Below are positions 51,885-61,038 of a DNA stretch of 64,000 bases, piece after piece (the stretch's first letter is position 1; each line of letters starts with the position of its first letter). The DNA is from Diogma glabrata (Eukaryota; Arthropoda; Insecta; Diptera; Cylindrotomidae), in assembly GCA_963693315.1 (NCBI GenBank), contig OY856188.1, positions 220,738,263-220,802,262 of the forward strand, given 5' to 3'. Position numbers and translations under genes: made by a program. A model generated the notes under the pieces. That model was given only the letters and a program-made list of their open reading frames with translations. It made no database searches and had not been told where the DNA came from.

Positions 51885-54800
51885 TCATTCCCTGATGTCT
51901 TTCGCGTGATGTACTCCAAGACTCTTACCGCTCATATCTATGCACTCATAAAGTACATTTCCAATCTTAGTCTTAATCATTGCAGGTAAGAACTTTGGAG
52001 CTAATTTTGCCGAGAATTTTTTTGTAGCGTCACTCAAATGATGTTGCCGTACAAACACACGTTGTTGTGGTTGAAAAGTCCGTAGTTTAGATCGCAGGTT
52101 GTACTGATGTTGCGACTTTTTGAAGGCTGCTTTTAAATTTTGTTGAACCCGGTTCCTGAGCAAGGTCAAATGATCAGAGCGTTCTAATTCCTCACCAGCA
52201 TCCTCACCTAGCTGGTGTAGTGATCTCAACAATTGGTAAGTATTTCCATCCGATATTGGATGTTGACCAAATAATAAATAATATGGTGAGTACTTGGTAG
52301 CTGAATGTACTGCGGCTCGCAGTGCATATGCGATTTCACCAATTTGTGAGTCCCACTTGGTATGTTGACCTTTTATGAACGCTCGAATTGCTGCAAGTAC
52401 TGACCTATTGACCCGCTCTGACGCGTTGCTTTGAGGACTATAGACACCGGTCCTAATGTGTTTAATGCCGAAATCTGACAAAAGACTTTGAAAGTTCCTA
52501 CTAGTGAACTGTTTGCCATTGTCACTGTGTAGAAACTCTGGTACCTCATATGTAAGAAACACTTCATTCCTTAGAAAAGCATTCACCTTCGGCGAAGTTG
52601 CGTTCCTAAGTGGTTTCAGTAGTACAAACTTCGTAGCATGATCCAGAACTATCAATAACACCGTATTCCCAAGTGTAGAACGAGGGTACAGTCCCAAAAA
52701 ATCTATATAGACTCTCTGCCATGGACGTGCTGTTTCGAATTGATATTGCATCGGAGGACGCAATATCTGATTCGTGGCTTTTGTTTGTTTACATGTGTCG
52801 CAGGACACAACATAGTTGTGTACCTGTGACACCATGCCCGGCCAATAATAAAGACGTCGAAGTAATTCTAAAGTCTTTCTAACACCTCCATGAGCAGCAG
52901 TACTATTATCGTGATGTTTCTGAATCATGTTGGAAGTCATCGGTTTTGGTACCCAGAGTTTCCACACAGGAACATCGTTAGGTATTGCATCAGGTCTTGG
53001 CTCAATACGTATGTATAGCTTATCATCCACGACTTTAACAGATGGAAAGTCCTTTGGTGATGATTGAACTTTAGCTATCATATCCGTATATTCGTTGTGC
53101 CGATAACCTTCATTGTCGAGTTTAATCTCATTAATGTGATGTACTAATGCTTCCGTCAATTCTTCGTGTGTATCGTCATAAAGACGAGATAGAGCATCAG
53201 GGACTATATTTTGGGTACCTTTTTGGTGGACAATGGTAAAATCCATATGTTGGAGTTTTAGGCTCCACCTAGCCAGACGACCACTCAAGTCTTTCTGTGA
53301 CATAAGCCACTTCAGACTTGAGTGATCAGTCACAATTGTAAATCGGTGACCTTCAACATAGCCCCTGAATTTCTTCACACTCAGAATTACCGCAAGACAT
53401 TCAAGCTCAGAAACCGAATAATTTCTCTGAGCTTTATTTAGTTTCTTCGACATGAAGGCTATCGGACACTCTTGTCCGTCAGTATCAACCTGATACAACA
53501 CACTACCTATCCCTGTCAGACTTGCATCGCATCTAATAAAGAACTCTTTATTATAATCAGGGTTCACTAATACTGGTGCTGTAGTCAGCAATCGTTTTAA
53601 ATTTTCGAAAGCAGCTTGCGCTTCTAATGTCCATTTCAATTTCCCCGAACTCTTCTTCAATAAATCCGTAATCGGTGATACCACGCTTGCATAATTTGGT
53701 ATGAAACGTTGGTACCAACCGGCCATTCCTAAAAGACGTCGTATTTGTTTAACTGTAGATGGAGCTGGGTACTCTGCTACAGCTCTTACCTTATCAGGGT
53801 CTGTTCGAAGACCATCTTCACCAACCAAAAATCCCAAGTATTTCACCTCTCTCAGAACAAATTTGCTTTTCTTGAGGTTTATTGTTAACCCAGCCGCTCT
53901 TAACAATGAAGAGACTTTGGACAGCAATTCCATATGTTCCTGGAACGTGGAAGAGACTACCAGTAGATCATCTAAATAAACAAAGACATTTTCGTGATAT
54001 TGATGTGGTATCACTTTGTGCATTAGCCGACACATTGTCTGGGGAGCATTGCACAATCCAAAGGGCATAACCCGGAATTGATACAATGGACGACCAGGCA
54101 CTGTGAAGGCTGTCTTGTCTCTAGATGCTTCTGCCAGAGGAATCTGCCAGAAAGCATCTTTGAGATCAATACTAGAAATGTACTTTGTGCTATTTAGACG
54201 ACCTAGTAAGCCATCAATCAAGGGAAGTGGGTAAGCGTCCTTTTTCGTTAATGAATTGACACGACGGCTATCAATACATAATCTGTTTTTACCAGATTCT
54301 TTTTGTACCAAAACCACTGGCGAGCACCAAGAACTGTTACTCTCTTCGATCACGCCCATTTGAAGCATTCGGTCGAGTTCGGCATAAACCTTTAGCTGAA
54401 CAGCCGGCGATGTGGGATAGTGCCTCTGTTTAACAGGTGCACTATCACCAACATCGATGACATGTTCAACCAAAGAAGTCTTTCCGAGCCCAGACACTTC
54501 AAATGACGGGAAAGAATCCTTGATCATATCCAGTTCATGTTGCTGATCAGTGGTGAGGTTGTGTGTATTTGAAGTTATTGGCTCTGTACGAGTCAGTTCA
54601 CTAACAAAAGAAGGAACAATACCAAATTTCTCCCAGAAATCTATGCCCAGGTAGAGCTCTTCTCGTAAACCAGGGACTATATGGAACCGCATTGGTTTAG
54701 TGGAGCCATTCACAGTTATTGGAATTTCGATGTAACCCAAAATTTTTGTTGCAGTACCATCTGCCGTACGAATACACGAAGTGTACTTACGGTAAGTTGT

Positions 54801-55205
54801 ACCTGCTGATTCCAATAATTCCAAGGAATTTCTTCCAAGTATAGTGATTGACGCTCCACTATCCAATAGTCCTGAAATATGTTTGTCCAAAATCCTTATT
54901 GTTAGTCGCGGCCGAGGATCCTTTGTTTCTGAAAGGATAGATGAAATACAAGCTTTACGAAATAATTTCCTCATCCTCCAATATCTGATGTTACGTTCAA
55001 GACGTCTAAAATACGTTCGATGTAATGATGGGAAATTAAATGTATTCGATGATTTTATTCGGGTTTCGTTGGTGGTGGAAGATCGTCCTGCGTTCCTACA
55101 TCTCTCGTCGATTTCTTCGGGCTCATTGGATGTTGAACCGAGGGTACCATCCCCGAAGCATGTACTCTCGGACGGTAGTTTACCGACGGGTGACAATATG
55201 AACAA
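51885..55205 (-). CDS. Element B pol: protease, reverse transcriptase, RNase H, integrase (1106 codons, intact)
   Basis: The ORF overlaps gag by about 150 nt and lies in its -1 frame; it probably begins by ribosomal frameshifting, since no ATG opens it. Protease: GLLDSGASITILGRNS. RT: SSWCSPVVLVQKESGKNRLC, FGLCNAPQTMCRLM and FVYLDDLLVV (active site). RNase H: FFIRCDASLTGIGSVLYQ and TDHSSLKWLM. Integrase: zinc domain HHDNSTAAHGG...CDTCKQTK, then YIDFLGLYPRS, HSDNGKQFTS and SPQSNASERVN (all three acidic residues). The end is SGKSLGVHHAKDIRE. Full domain set, no stops or shifts. It is colinear with the broken pol of element A. Confidence 0.95.
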   Translation of the reverse strand: MFILSPVGKLPSESTCFGDGTLGSTSNEPEEIDERCRNAGRSSTTNETRIKSSNTFNFPSLHRTYFRRLERNIRYWRMRKLFRKACISSILSETKDPRPRLTIRILDKHISGLLDSGASITILGRNSLELLESAGTTYRKYTSCIRTADGTATKILGYIEIPITVNGSTKPMRFHIVPGLREELYLGIDFWEKFGIVPSFVSELTRTEPITSNTHNLTTDQQHELDMIKDSFPSFEVSGLGKTSLVEHVIDVGDSAPVKQRHYPTSPAVQLKVYAELDRMLQMGVIEESNSSWCSPVVLVQKESGKNRLCIDSRRVNSLTKKDAYPLPLIDGLLGRLNSTKYISSIDLKDAFWQIPLAEASRDKTAFTVPGRPLYQFRVMPFGLCNAPQTMCRLMHKVIPHQYHENVFVYLDDLLVVSSTFQEHMELLSKVSSLLRAAGLTINLKKSKFVLREVKYLGFLVGEDGLRTDPDKVRAVAEYPAPSTVKQIRRLLGMAGWYQRFIPNYASVVSPITDLLKKSSGKLKWTLEAQAAFENLKRLLTTAPVLVNPDYNKEFFIRCDASLTGIGSVLYQVDTDGQECPIAFMSKKLNKAQRNYSVSELECLAVILSVKKFRGYVEGHRFTIVTDHSSLKWLMSQKDLSGRLARWSLKLQHMDFTIVHQKGTQNIVPDALSRLYDDTHEELTEALVHHINEIKLDNEGYRHNEYTDMIAKVQSSPKDFPSVKVVDDKLYIRIEPRPDAIPNDVPVWKLWVPKPMTSNMIQKHHDNSTAAHGGVRKTLELLRRLYYWPGMVSQVHNYVVSCDTCKQTKATNQILRPPMQYQFETARPWQRVYIDFLGLYPRSTLGNTVLLIVLDHATKFVLLKPLRNATSPKVNAFLRNEVFLTYEVPEFLHSDNGKQFTSRNFQSLLSDFGIKHIRTGVYSPQSNASERVNRSVLAAIRAFIKGQHTKWDSQIGEIAYALRAAVHSATKYSPYYLLFGQHPISDGNTYQLLRSLHQLGEDAGEELERSDHLTLLRNRVQQNLKAAFKKSQHQYNLRSKLRTFQPQQRVFVRQHHLSDATKKFSAKLAPKFLPAMIKTKIGNVLYECIDMSGKSLGVHHAKDIRE

Positions 55206-56854
55206 TTTGCATAAATTACATCCGGTTTATTACATTTCCAGCAATATAATTTTATCCGATTCTTAGAGCACTCAGGAGCTCGATGACCATTTACTCCACA
55301 TCTAAAACATACTATTGGTTGTCTGGGTATTGATGGACCAGGTTGAATGTTATCCGATGTTATGCCAGGTCGCTGCAATATCCGTCTCGGTGCTGACTCC
55401 ATCGCTTCAATATATCCATGTTGTTCTGGTTCAACTTCCACCTCATAATCATCCACTTGCTGTAGCTCGCTAATTCTCAAATTTGATGTTCTGGTCGGAA
55501 CTGGTGTGGACCACAAACGTTCAAACTTCTGACATAAAGTCCGAAGTTCATCAATTGAATGTATGGTAGCAGCTAGAGTAGCGTTTTTGAGCTCCACACT
55601 CAGTCCTTCACGAGCAATCTCTAGCATTTCACGGTCAGCAAATGGACGTGCTAAGCGACGGTTTAACGAACCAATCTCCACCAGATACTCGTATACGCTC
55701 TCCTTTGATTTCTGTTTGCGGTTCAGAAGAACTCGCAAGATCGCCTTATCATCAGTGAGCGTACCGAAGGTCTGTAGGAGTCCCTCCCTTAGCACTGGGT
55801 AAGTCACCACCTCATATTCATGAGTTAAATTCAAATAGTATCTGTCGGCCGCTGCTTTCAGATACCGTGGTATGATAGACCTAAGGTCGTCCCAAGACAC
55901 ACGGTCTCTTCTGGCAGCCGCCTCCACTCTATGAATAAATTCATGAGCATCAGGAGAGTGACCATCCCCTGTGAAGGTTGGAACCCAATTTGAGTCATAA
56001 CGACTCAAATTGTTCCCACGAACCCCTCGGTACTCCACTGGTGCTAACGCTGGAGCCGCGTCACGCCATACCTGAGGAGGTTGGTTGTATGGTGGTGGTG
56101 CTGTTAGTGGAGCTGGTGGATATATTGGTGGTAGTTGTACCTGTGGTACTGATGGATAATTTAATTGTGGTTGTGGTTGTACCAATGCTGGATTGTTATG
56201 TGTGTGTTCAGATTGGAGTGATGGACCCAATTGTGGTATTGCAAAGTCCTCGGCTCTCAACCCCGATTGCTGGAAATAAGCCGGTGGTGCTTGATCTGAC
56301 CGTCTCGGTTGTTGCTGGTTTGGACGATTCAGACTATGTATTGTTTCCGATATTGGCCGTACTGGGATCGGTGTGGATCTCTCATCTGGTTGAACGGCAG
56401 GTGAAGCAGATGGAGCAGATGACACTCCTGGTTTACTCTGCATAATTGGACGTGTTGATAATGATCCTATTATACTCCAAGCGCGTGACAATTGTGAGAT
56501 AGCGTAGGTGCGGGCTTCTTGCAAGTCATTGCGAGGACCCAACCTATTCATCCTACCCGTATAATGCAACACTCGATTCGCCAAACCATCCAAGAGGTTC
56601 TGATCAATCGGTGACTGAAGTCGTCGTACTTGATTTAAAATAAGTTGTGCTGCCTGCACCACCATTTGAGATTCCTCTATCAAATCTCTCGCATGAGACA
56701 CTGTTATTGGAACTGACCCATGATCTCCATGGTTTCGCAGTTCCTCTGCCCAATCGGCCCCCCCGAAGTTCACACCCCGAACCAAACATTCGACCAGTAG
56801 TTCGCTGGGTTCCAGACCATAGAACGGATGGTCAACGTCTATTTGGTTTGACAT
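55055..56854 (-). CDS. Element B gag (599 aa, intact), with three PPxY motifs and zinc knuckles
   Basis: I choose the ATG at 56852-56854 (context atcaaaATGtca). The N-terminal region is helical (VVQAAQLILNQVRRLQS). A Pro/Gln-rich linker holds PPAY (190-193), PPIY (242-245) and PPPY (253-256). PPxY is the known late-domain motif that binds Nedd4-type ubiquitin ligases. A capsid-like region follows (NWVPTFTGDGHSPDAHEFIH to ELRTLCQKFERLW), then CCHC knuckle CFRCGVNGHRAPEC and a second Cys-rich CWKC...CSYC, as in element A. The C-terminus is Lys/Asp-rich. There is no RING finger at the N-terminus. The stop at 55055-55057 lies inside the pol overlap. I found no canonical slippery heptamer in the overlap. 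Confidence 0.93.
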   Translation of the reverse strand: MSNQIDVDHPFYGLEPSELLVECLVRGVNFGGADWAEELRNHGDHGSVPITVSHARDLIEESQMVVQAAQLILNQVRRLQSPIDQNLLDGLANRVLHYTGRMNRLGPRNDLQEARTYAISQLSRAWSIIGSLSTRPIMQSKPGVSSAPSASPAVQPDERSTPIPVRPISETIHSLNRPNQQQPRRSDQAPPAYFQQSGLRAEDFAIPQLGPSLQSEHTHNNPALVQPQPQLNYPSVPQVQLPPIYPPAPLTAPPPYNQPPQVWRDAAPALAPVEYRGVRGNNLSRYDSNWVPTFTGDGHSPDAHEFIHRVEAAARRDRVSWDDLRSIIPRYLKAAADRYYLNLTHEYEVVTYPVLREGLLQTFGTLTDDKAILRVLLNRKQKSKESVYEYLVEIGSLNRRLARPFADREMLEIAREGLSVELKNATLAATIHSIDELRTLCQKFERLWSTPVPTRTSNLRISELQQVDDYEVEVEPEQHGYIEAMESAPRRILQRPGITSDNIQPGPSIPRQPIVCFRCGVNGHRAPECSKNRIKLYCWKCNKPDVIYANCSYCHPSVNYRPRVHASGMVPSVQHPMSPKKSTRDVGTQDDLPPPTKPE

Positions 56855-57893
56855 TTTGATGGTAAAACCCGAAAAATTATTTACTCGCAAACGACAACAA
56901 TGTAAAAACCAATTCCCCCCAAAAAAATGTAGTTAGTACGATGGAAAATGAAAAACGCAAAAACGGAAAAAAACAAAAGAACGCCCAATTCAAAAAAAAA
57001 ACCACAAAAAATATTGTAAAAACCAAATTTACTAAAAGAACGAACGAACTTATGGTTACACTCAATGTTACTTCACCTTTCACAAAAATTTCTAAAATAT
57101 TGTATATGTGAAATATAATTTATTTATTAAATTTCAGATATGCTGAAATTCAGAATGATAAGTACCTAAAATTATTTATTGACGATAGCACCCCTAGGGG
57201 AAAATATTTATTTATTTAAATTTAAAAAAATAAAAATATTTAAAAAAATGATTATTTATTGGATGCACCGTCTTACCTTCAGAATATTTATTTATTTTTT
57301 TAAAAAAATAAAAAATATTTATTTAAATCTTGAAGTACTCGCTTATTTAAAAAAATTATGTATTTACTTAAAATTATTTTCCTAAAGTTTAATTTATTTA
57401 ATAAAAAATTTTTATTTATTTATTCTCAAAAATTTATTGTTTTGATTTAATTTATTTTTTTATTTAATATATAGATAAGAGATTCCCAAATTCAGATTCG
57501 TCTGGAGACAACATAAAAGTAAGTATGGCTACAATATCCATTTTATTCAGTATTTGAATTATCGCGTTCGCGAGCCCACTCCAACAATGCATGTGAGAAC
57601 CGACTAGAAAAGCCCCTAACGACCAGATTCTACAGAACAGTATCTCCCCAACCTAACAAAAACAATCACAACTGTCACGATTAGACACTAGGTCCATTTC
57701 TACTGACCCAGTTGTGCTTGTTTAACCTACAAATAAATTACAACTAAACCTAATGCGAAAGTTGAAGAACGCTCCCGAGCACCAGACTTCAAATCCTAAA
57801 CTCAATGAAAACTGTCTATTGTAAGCTAAATGTAAAAGTGGAAAAATTTTGAAGTTGTGTGAGGTGAAGCCTCGATCCTGATAAAAAAAATAA

Positions 57894-58031
57894 ATTGGTT
57901 CTCCTCTTCATTTCGTTAAAGAAGCTTCTGTGCAGGGAATGGTACTACTGGTTTGTACCTAAGTTCAGACCAGCAGTAGTCATCCCCGTATCACCAGAAA
58001 ACTCCTTCTGAAATGAAAAGAAGAAACCAAT
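57894..58031 (-). promoter_or_regulatory. 138 nt rod-like stem-loop in the leader of element B
   Basis: Outer arms 57894-57912 ('attggttctcctcttcattt') and 58011-58031 ('aaatgaaaagaagaaaccaat') pair with one or two mismatches. Inside, 'actactggt' pairs with 'accagcagtagt' (57946-57981). Size and position are like the 134 nt structure of element A, although the sequence differs. Confidence 0.6.
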
Positions 58032-58273
58032 GAACTTCGATCGCATGACCTAAGGCCAGAGGCGATCTAAGAACATAATTATGTTAAGGAGATAAGCTCC
58101 ATGGATCCTTTATTAGAGGTACCGCTGGGAAAATTTTATTAATTACACACTTGTAATCATTATACAACAAAAAAAATTAACAACCCAAAAAAAACATTCA
58201 ATTAATTCTAACTTTTTTAATTTACATCTACAAACACTCAACTGTAGTGGAATGTACAATATTTTCATCGAAA

Positions 58274-58537
58274 TTAAAAATAGTTCGAATCTACCACAAC
58301 CAAAACAAGATTTTCACCAATTATAACCTTTAGTGGTAAAGAAATTAAAATCATGTATGTATTACACGCAGGCCAATATGCATCGTTAAAACGAGCATCA
58401 GATTCGAGATCTAATTTATTAATGTATAAATATTTGCCACCACTACACACAAAAAGTTCAAATGGCCAAATCGTTTCATCGGTTTGGTTTCTAAATTTCA
58501 TCTCGCCAAGAAATAAAATTTTCCGATCTTGTAACAT
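58274..58537 (-). other. Protein-like ORF in the element B leader, weakly SET-like
   Basis: The 87-codon minus-strand frame has unusually protein-like content for this leader: KFRNQTDETIWPFELFVCSG, YINKLDLESDARFNDAYWPA, IIGENLVLVVVDSNYF. The last part loosely resembles the end of a SET domain (ARF-N ... C-N-T ... G-E-x-L ... Y-F). I cannot confirm this. No start context or partner exon was found. It could be a captured host fragment. Confidence 0.25.
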
Positions 58538-58824
58538 AACGTTCTACTCAATCCACTACAACCGCTTCCTATATACAAAATATGTACAAATATGTACAAT
58601 TCTACAACAATTAACCTACTATATACAACTATTTACAATTAAAACTACAATAGTACCACCAAAAAAAAATTCATTAAAAAAAATGTGGACCCAAATCGGT
58701 TTTTTTTTCAAATACAAAAAAAAATATAACTCACATATGCACACAATTTCCCGGGGCCACTTGCGGTCCCAACCACCGTCGAGGGTTCTCCTTCCTGTGG
58801 TTGGATTCGAAGATCGCGCTCTCC

Positions 58825-59358
58825 TCAGCCAATGTCTCCGCATAAGCGTGCATGACTGAAGAGAACTCCACCTCTTCTTCCAACCACGCCGCCTTCTGTA
58901 CCTTCCTCCTGTTCTTCTTCTCTCTCCACCTTCTCCTGTCCCTCTCCAGCCTCCTCAAGCGATATCTCTCGCGCATCCATCACTTCATCCACACACTCAT
59001 TCACTTCATCAACTACCACTTCTCCTACCAACTCCTCATTCATCTCATTCACTTCCTCCACTCCATGCACTACCTCATCTGCAATCTCACCTATTATTAC
59101 ATCCATCATTACATCATATTGCTCTAACACTATATCGTTTATTAACTCCTCATACATTTCCTTCCTTCTCTCATTCATTTCCACATTCATTTTTACTTTC
59201 TCCATCTCGTTCACCACATTCATAACTCCACTCATGATCTCATGCATAACGTCATCCACTTCGTTCACCCCTGGCTTGACCGCTGCCTGGCCCAGCTCTC
59301 CTGGCCCCGGCCGACGCTTGCTCCTAAACGACGAGCCAAAATTCCTAATTGTGTGCAT
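58825..59358 (-). CDS. Candidate accessory ORF in the element B leader (acidic, low complexity)
   Basis: The ATG at 59356-59358 starts 177 codons (190 from an upstream TTG). It begins with a basic patch (FRSKRRPGPG) and is then highly acidic with repeating Val/Met/Glu/Asn patterns (VDDVMHEIMSGVMNVVNEME, EVVVDEVNECVDEVMDA) that suggest a coiled coil. It ends with a Glu/Gly-rich tail. The DNA is strikingly purine-rich on this strand (58860-59290), and much of the pattern could stem from that bias. It is on the same strand as gag-pol and upstream of it, so it is either translated early or simply part of the leader RNA. Confidence 0.35.
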   Translation of the reverse strand: MHTIRNFGSSFRSKRRPGPGELGQAAVKPGVNEVDDVMHEIMSGVMNVVNEMEKVKMNVEMNERRKEMYEELINDIVLEQYDVMMDVIIGEIADEVVHGVEEVNEMNEELVGEVVVDEVNECVDEVMDAREISLEEAGEGQEKVEREEEQEEGTEGGVVGRRGGVLFSHARLCGDIG

Positions 59359-59753
59359 ATTAAAGAAATAGAAATAAAAATTGAAAACCAATTCCAAAAA
59401 ATTCCAATAAAATATCTATTTACAAGAAATATATATAATATTATTTCCCGCAACAACCCAAACCAATAACTGGTTTTATAGAAAATAATTTTATTTTTAT
59501 GTTCAAACAGGAATATCTGATATTCCAAACAAAAAAGGAATTTTACCAAAAAAAACCGGTTTGCCAACACCCAAACCACAAATCCGGTTTAAATATACAG
59601 AAAAAAAAATCTGTACCTATAAAAAAATATTACACAATCAACCCAAGGTCTTAAGTTTCGCGCCAAATCTGTTTTCCGAAATCTTACGGTAATAGCATAT
59701 CAAAATATAAAAACCTACAGGTTTTCTAAGGGTTTTGTTTCGGCTGCCACGTA

Positions 59754-61038
59754 TGTATTGGCCCTATTACGGAGCCAAATCTGTATTGTTTTGCCACTTT
59801 ATAATGGCTTGGACTTTTCATACACAAAATTCAATAAATTATAAACACAAAGAAACACAGCGGATAACTATCTATCCCCTAGACGACCCCTGAGATTGGG
59901 AATCTCTTACTTTGAATCTATCAGCCTAACATTTCATTTCCCAAACAAAATGTATTATATCTTCATATACGAAAAGTTTATAAAAATGATGTACATATAT
60001 GAAATTAACCAAAAATAATTATAATAAATTATGTATAAATGATAAAAAAAAGAAAACCTGATTGTTTATTTGACTTCATTAGCATCATCCAAACTGCATT
60101 TCCAGATTTCCATAGTTGCTATTTTTCAAATCAAGCATCAATTTAAATTTCCCTTGTTGAAATCCTCTTCGAGAAACAAACAGCACTCGTGATGACACAT
60201 TCGAACAATTATATCTCATCCACGGATAGACCCCTCTCGTTTCCAATATTTCCACATACATGTATTTTGTGCATAGATAAATTCCGGCTAACTATTTTGT
60301 TCTTAGAAAGTATCGTCACCTTAGGATTCACTTTTCTTCTACTAGCACAATCAACAACAATTACACATTATACGTTGTAATGTATTTATTTGTAACACAA
60401 ATATTAGAACATTATTTTATTTCGTGAATACAGATAGTTTTGTTCTTAACTTTTATAATTTTATTACAATTAAATTGAACTGTACAAATGAATTTTTCTA
60501 TTTTTTCCCCTTTTCTATTATCAATTTATATTCCATTTTTCTTCTTTGTACTTATTTAGAATAAAAAACAATAATTAACACGTCTATCCTTTTGAAAAAA
60601 AAATCAATCAATCTTAATAAGATTTAAATAATTTTTAAAATATGGAAAATATTATTAACTTTTTTCCTTATTAAACAATTTTAAAGAATTGAACTTTGTT
60701 GTTTCTGGGAAAACCAACATCGAATGACTCTCAAAATTGATTGATCAACAAAAATGAAAAAATGTGTCTTTTTTTCAGACATTTTCTAAATGAAAAAATG
60801 AGAAAACGAAGATTGAGCAAAACTGAGTAATAAATCTCTGTTCGTTAAAACTGAAAATAAAATTGGTGCGTTCGTTTATTTTTATAATTGTAATTCGAAA
60901 TTGAACTGACCGTTGGAAAATTTGAAATTATTATTAATGTAAGAATGAACTGGAATTATGGAAATAAATTTTTATTGAATTAGAAAAAGAAGATGAATTG
61001 GTTTTATTATTGTTTAGGCGAATATCACGGACGTTACA
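59754..61038 (-). repeat. 5' LTR of element B
   Basis: Partner of 50261-51555. It is followed on the plus strand by the GTAC target duplication and the resumed 3' LTR of element A. Confidence 0.94.

Larger units (their letters stand above)
56855..59753 (-). other. Leader (5' UTR) of element B, ~2.9 kb
   Basis: It lies between the 5' LTR and gag on the minus strand. From the LTR inward it holds the primer-site region (unassigned; minus strand TACGTGGCAGCCGAAAC), a 190-codon acidic ORF (58825-59397), a possible protein-domain remnant (58274-58537), a 138 nt stem-loop (57894-58031), and an AT-rich stretch (57090-57480). Confidence 0.6.
50261..61038 (-). mobile_element. Element B: Gypsy-type retrotransposon inserted in the 3' LTR of element A
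   Basis: On the minus strand it starts TGTAACGTCC and ends GGGCCAATACA. LTRs are about 1.29 kb (50261-51555 and 59754-61038). The target duplication is GTAC. Minus-strand order: 5' LTR, 2.9 kb leader, gag, pol in -1 frame, 330 bp tail, 3' LTR. gag and pol are uninterrupted, and the LTRs differ at only about seven positions plus an 8 bp indel. It is therefore recent and may be active. The 4 bp duplication and pol type match element A, to which it is a cousin. Confidence 0.94.

Noticed and set aside
55978..56445. 155-codon plus-strand ORF opposite element B gag
   Set aside because: Mirror of the Pro/Gln-rich gag linker; Val-rich translation is the expected antisense of Pro/Asn/Gln codons.
57179..57385. 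68-codon ORF in the element B leader
   Set aside because: Translation of simple 'atttattta' and 'aaaaata' runs.
58780..58820. tRNA T-arm-like 'ttcgaatcc' on the minus strand
   Set aside because: No matching D arm, anticodon arm or acceptor stem nearby.
58353..58859. 168-codon plus-strand ORF in the element B leader
   Set aside because: Antisense to the element, partly mirrors the 58274-58537 frame, ends in low-complexity sequence; no recognisable family.
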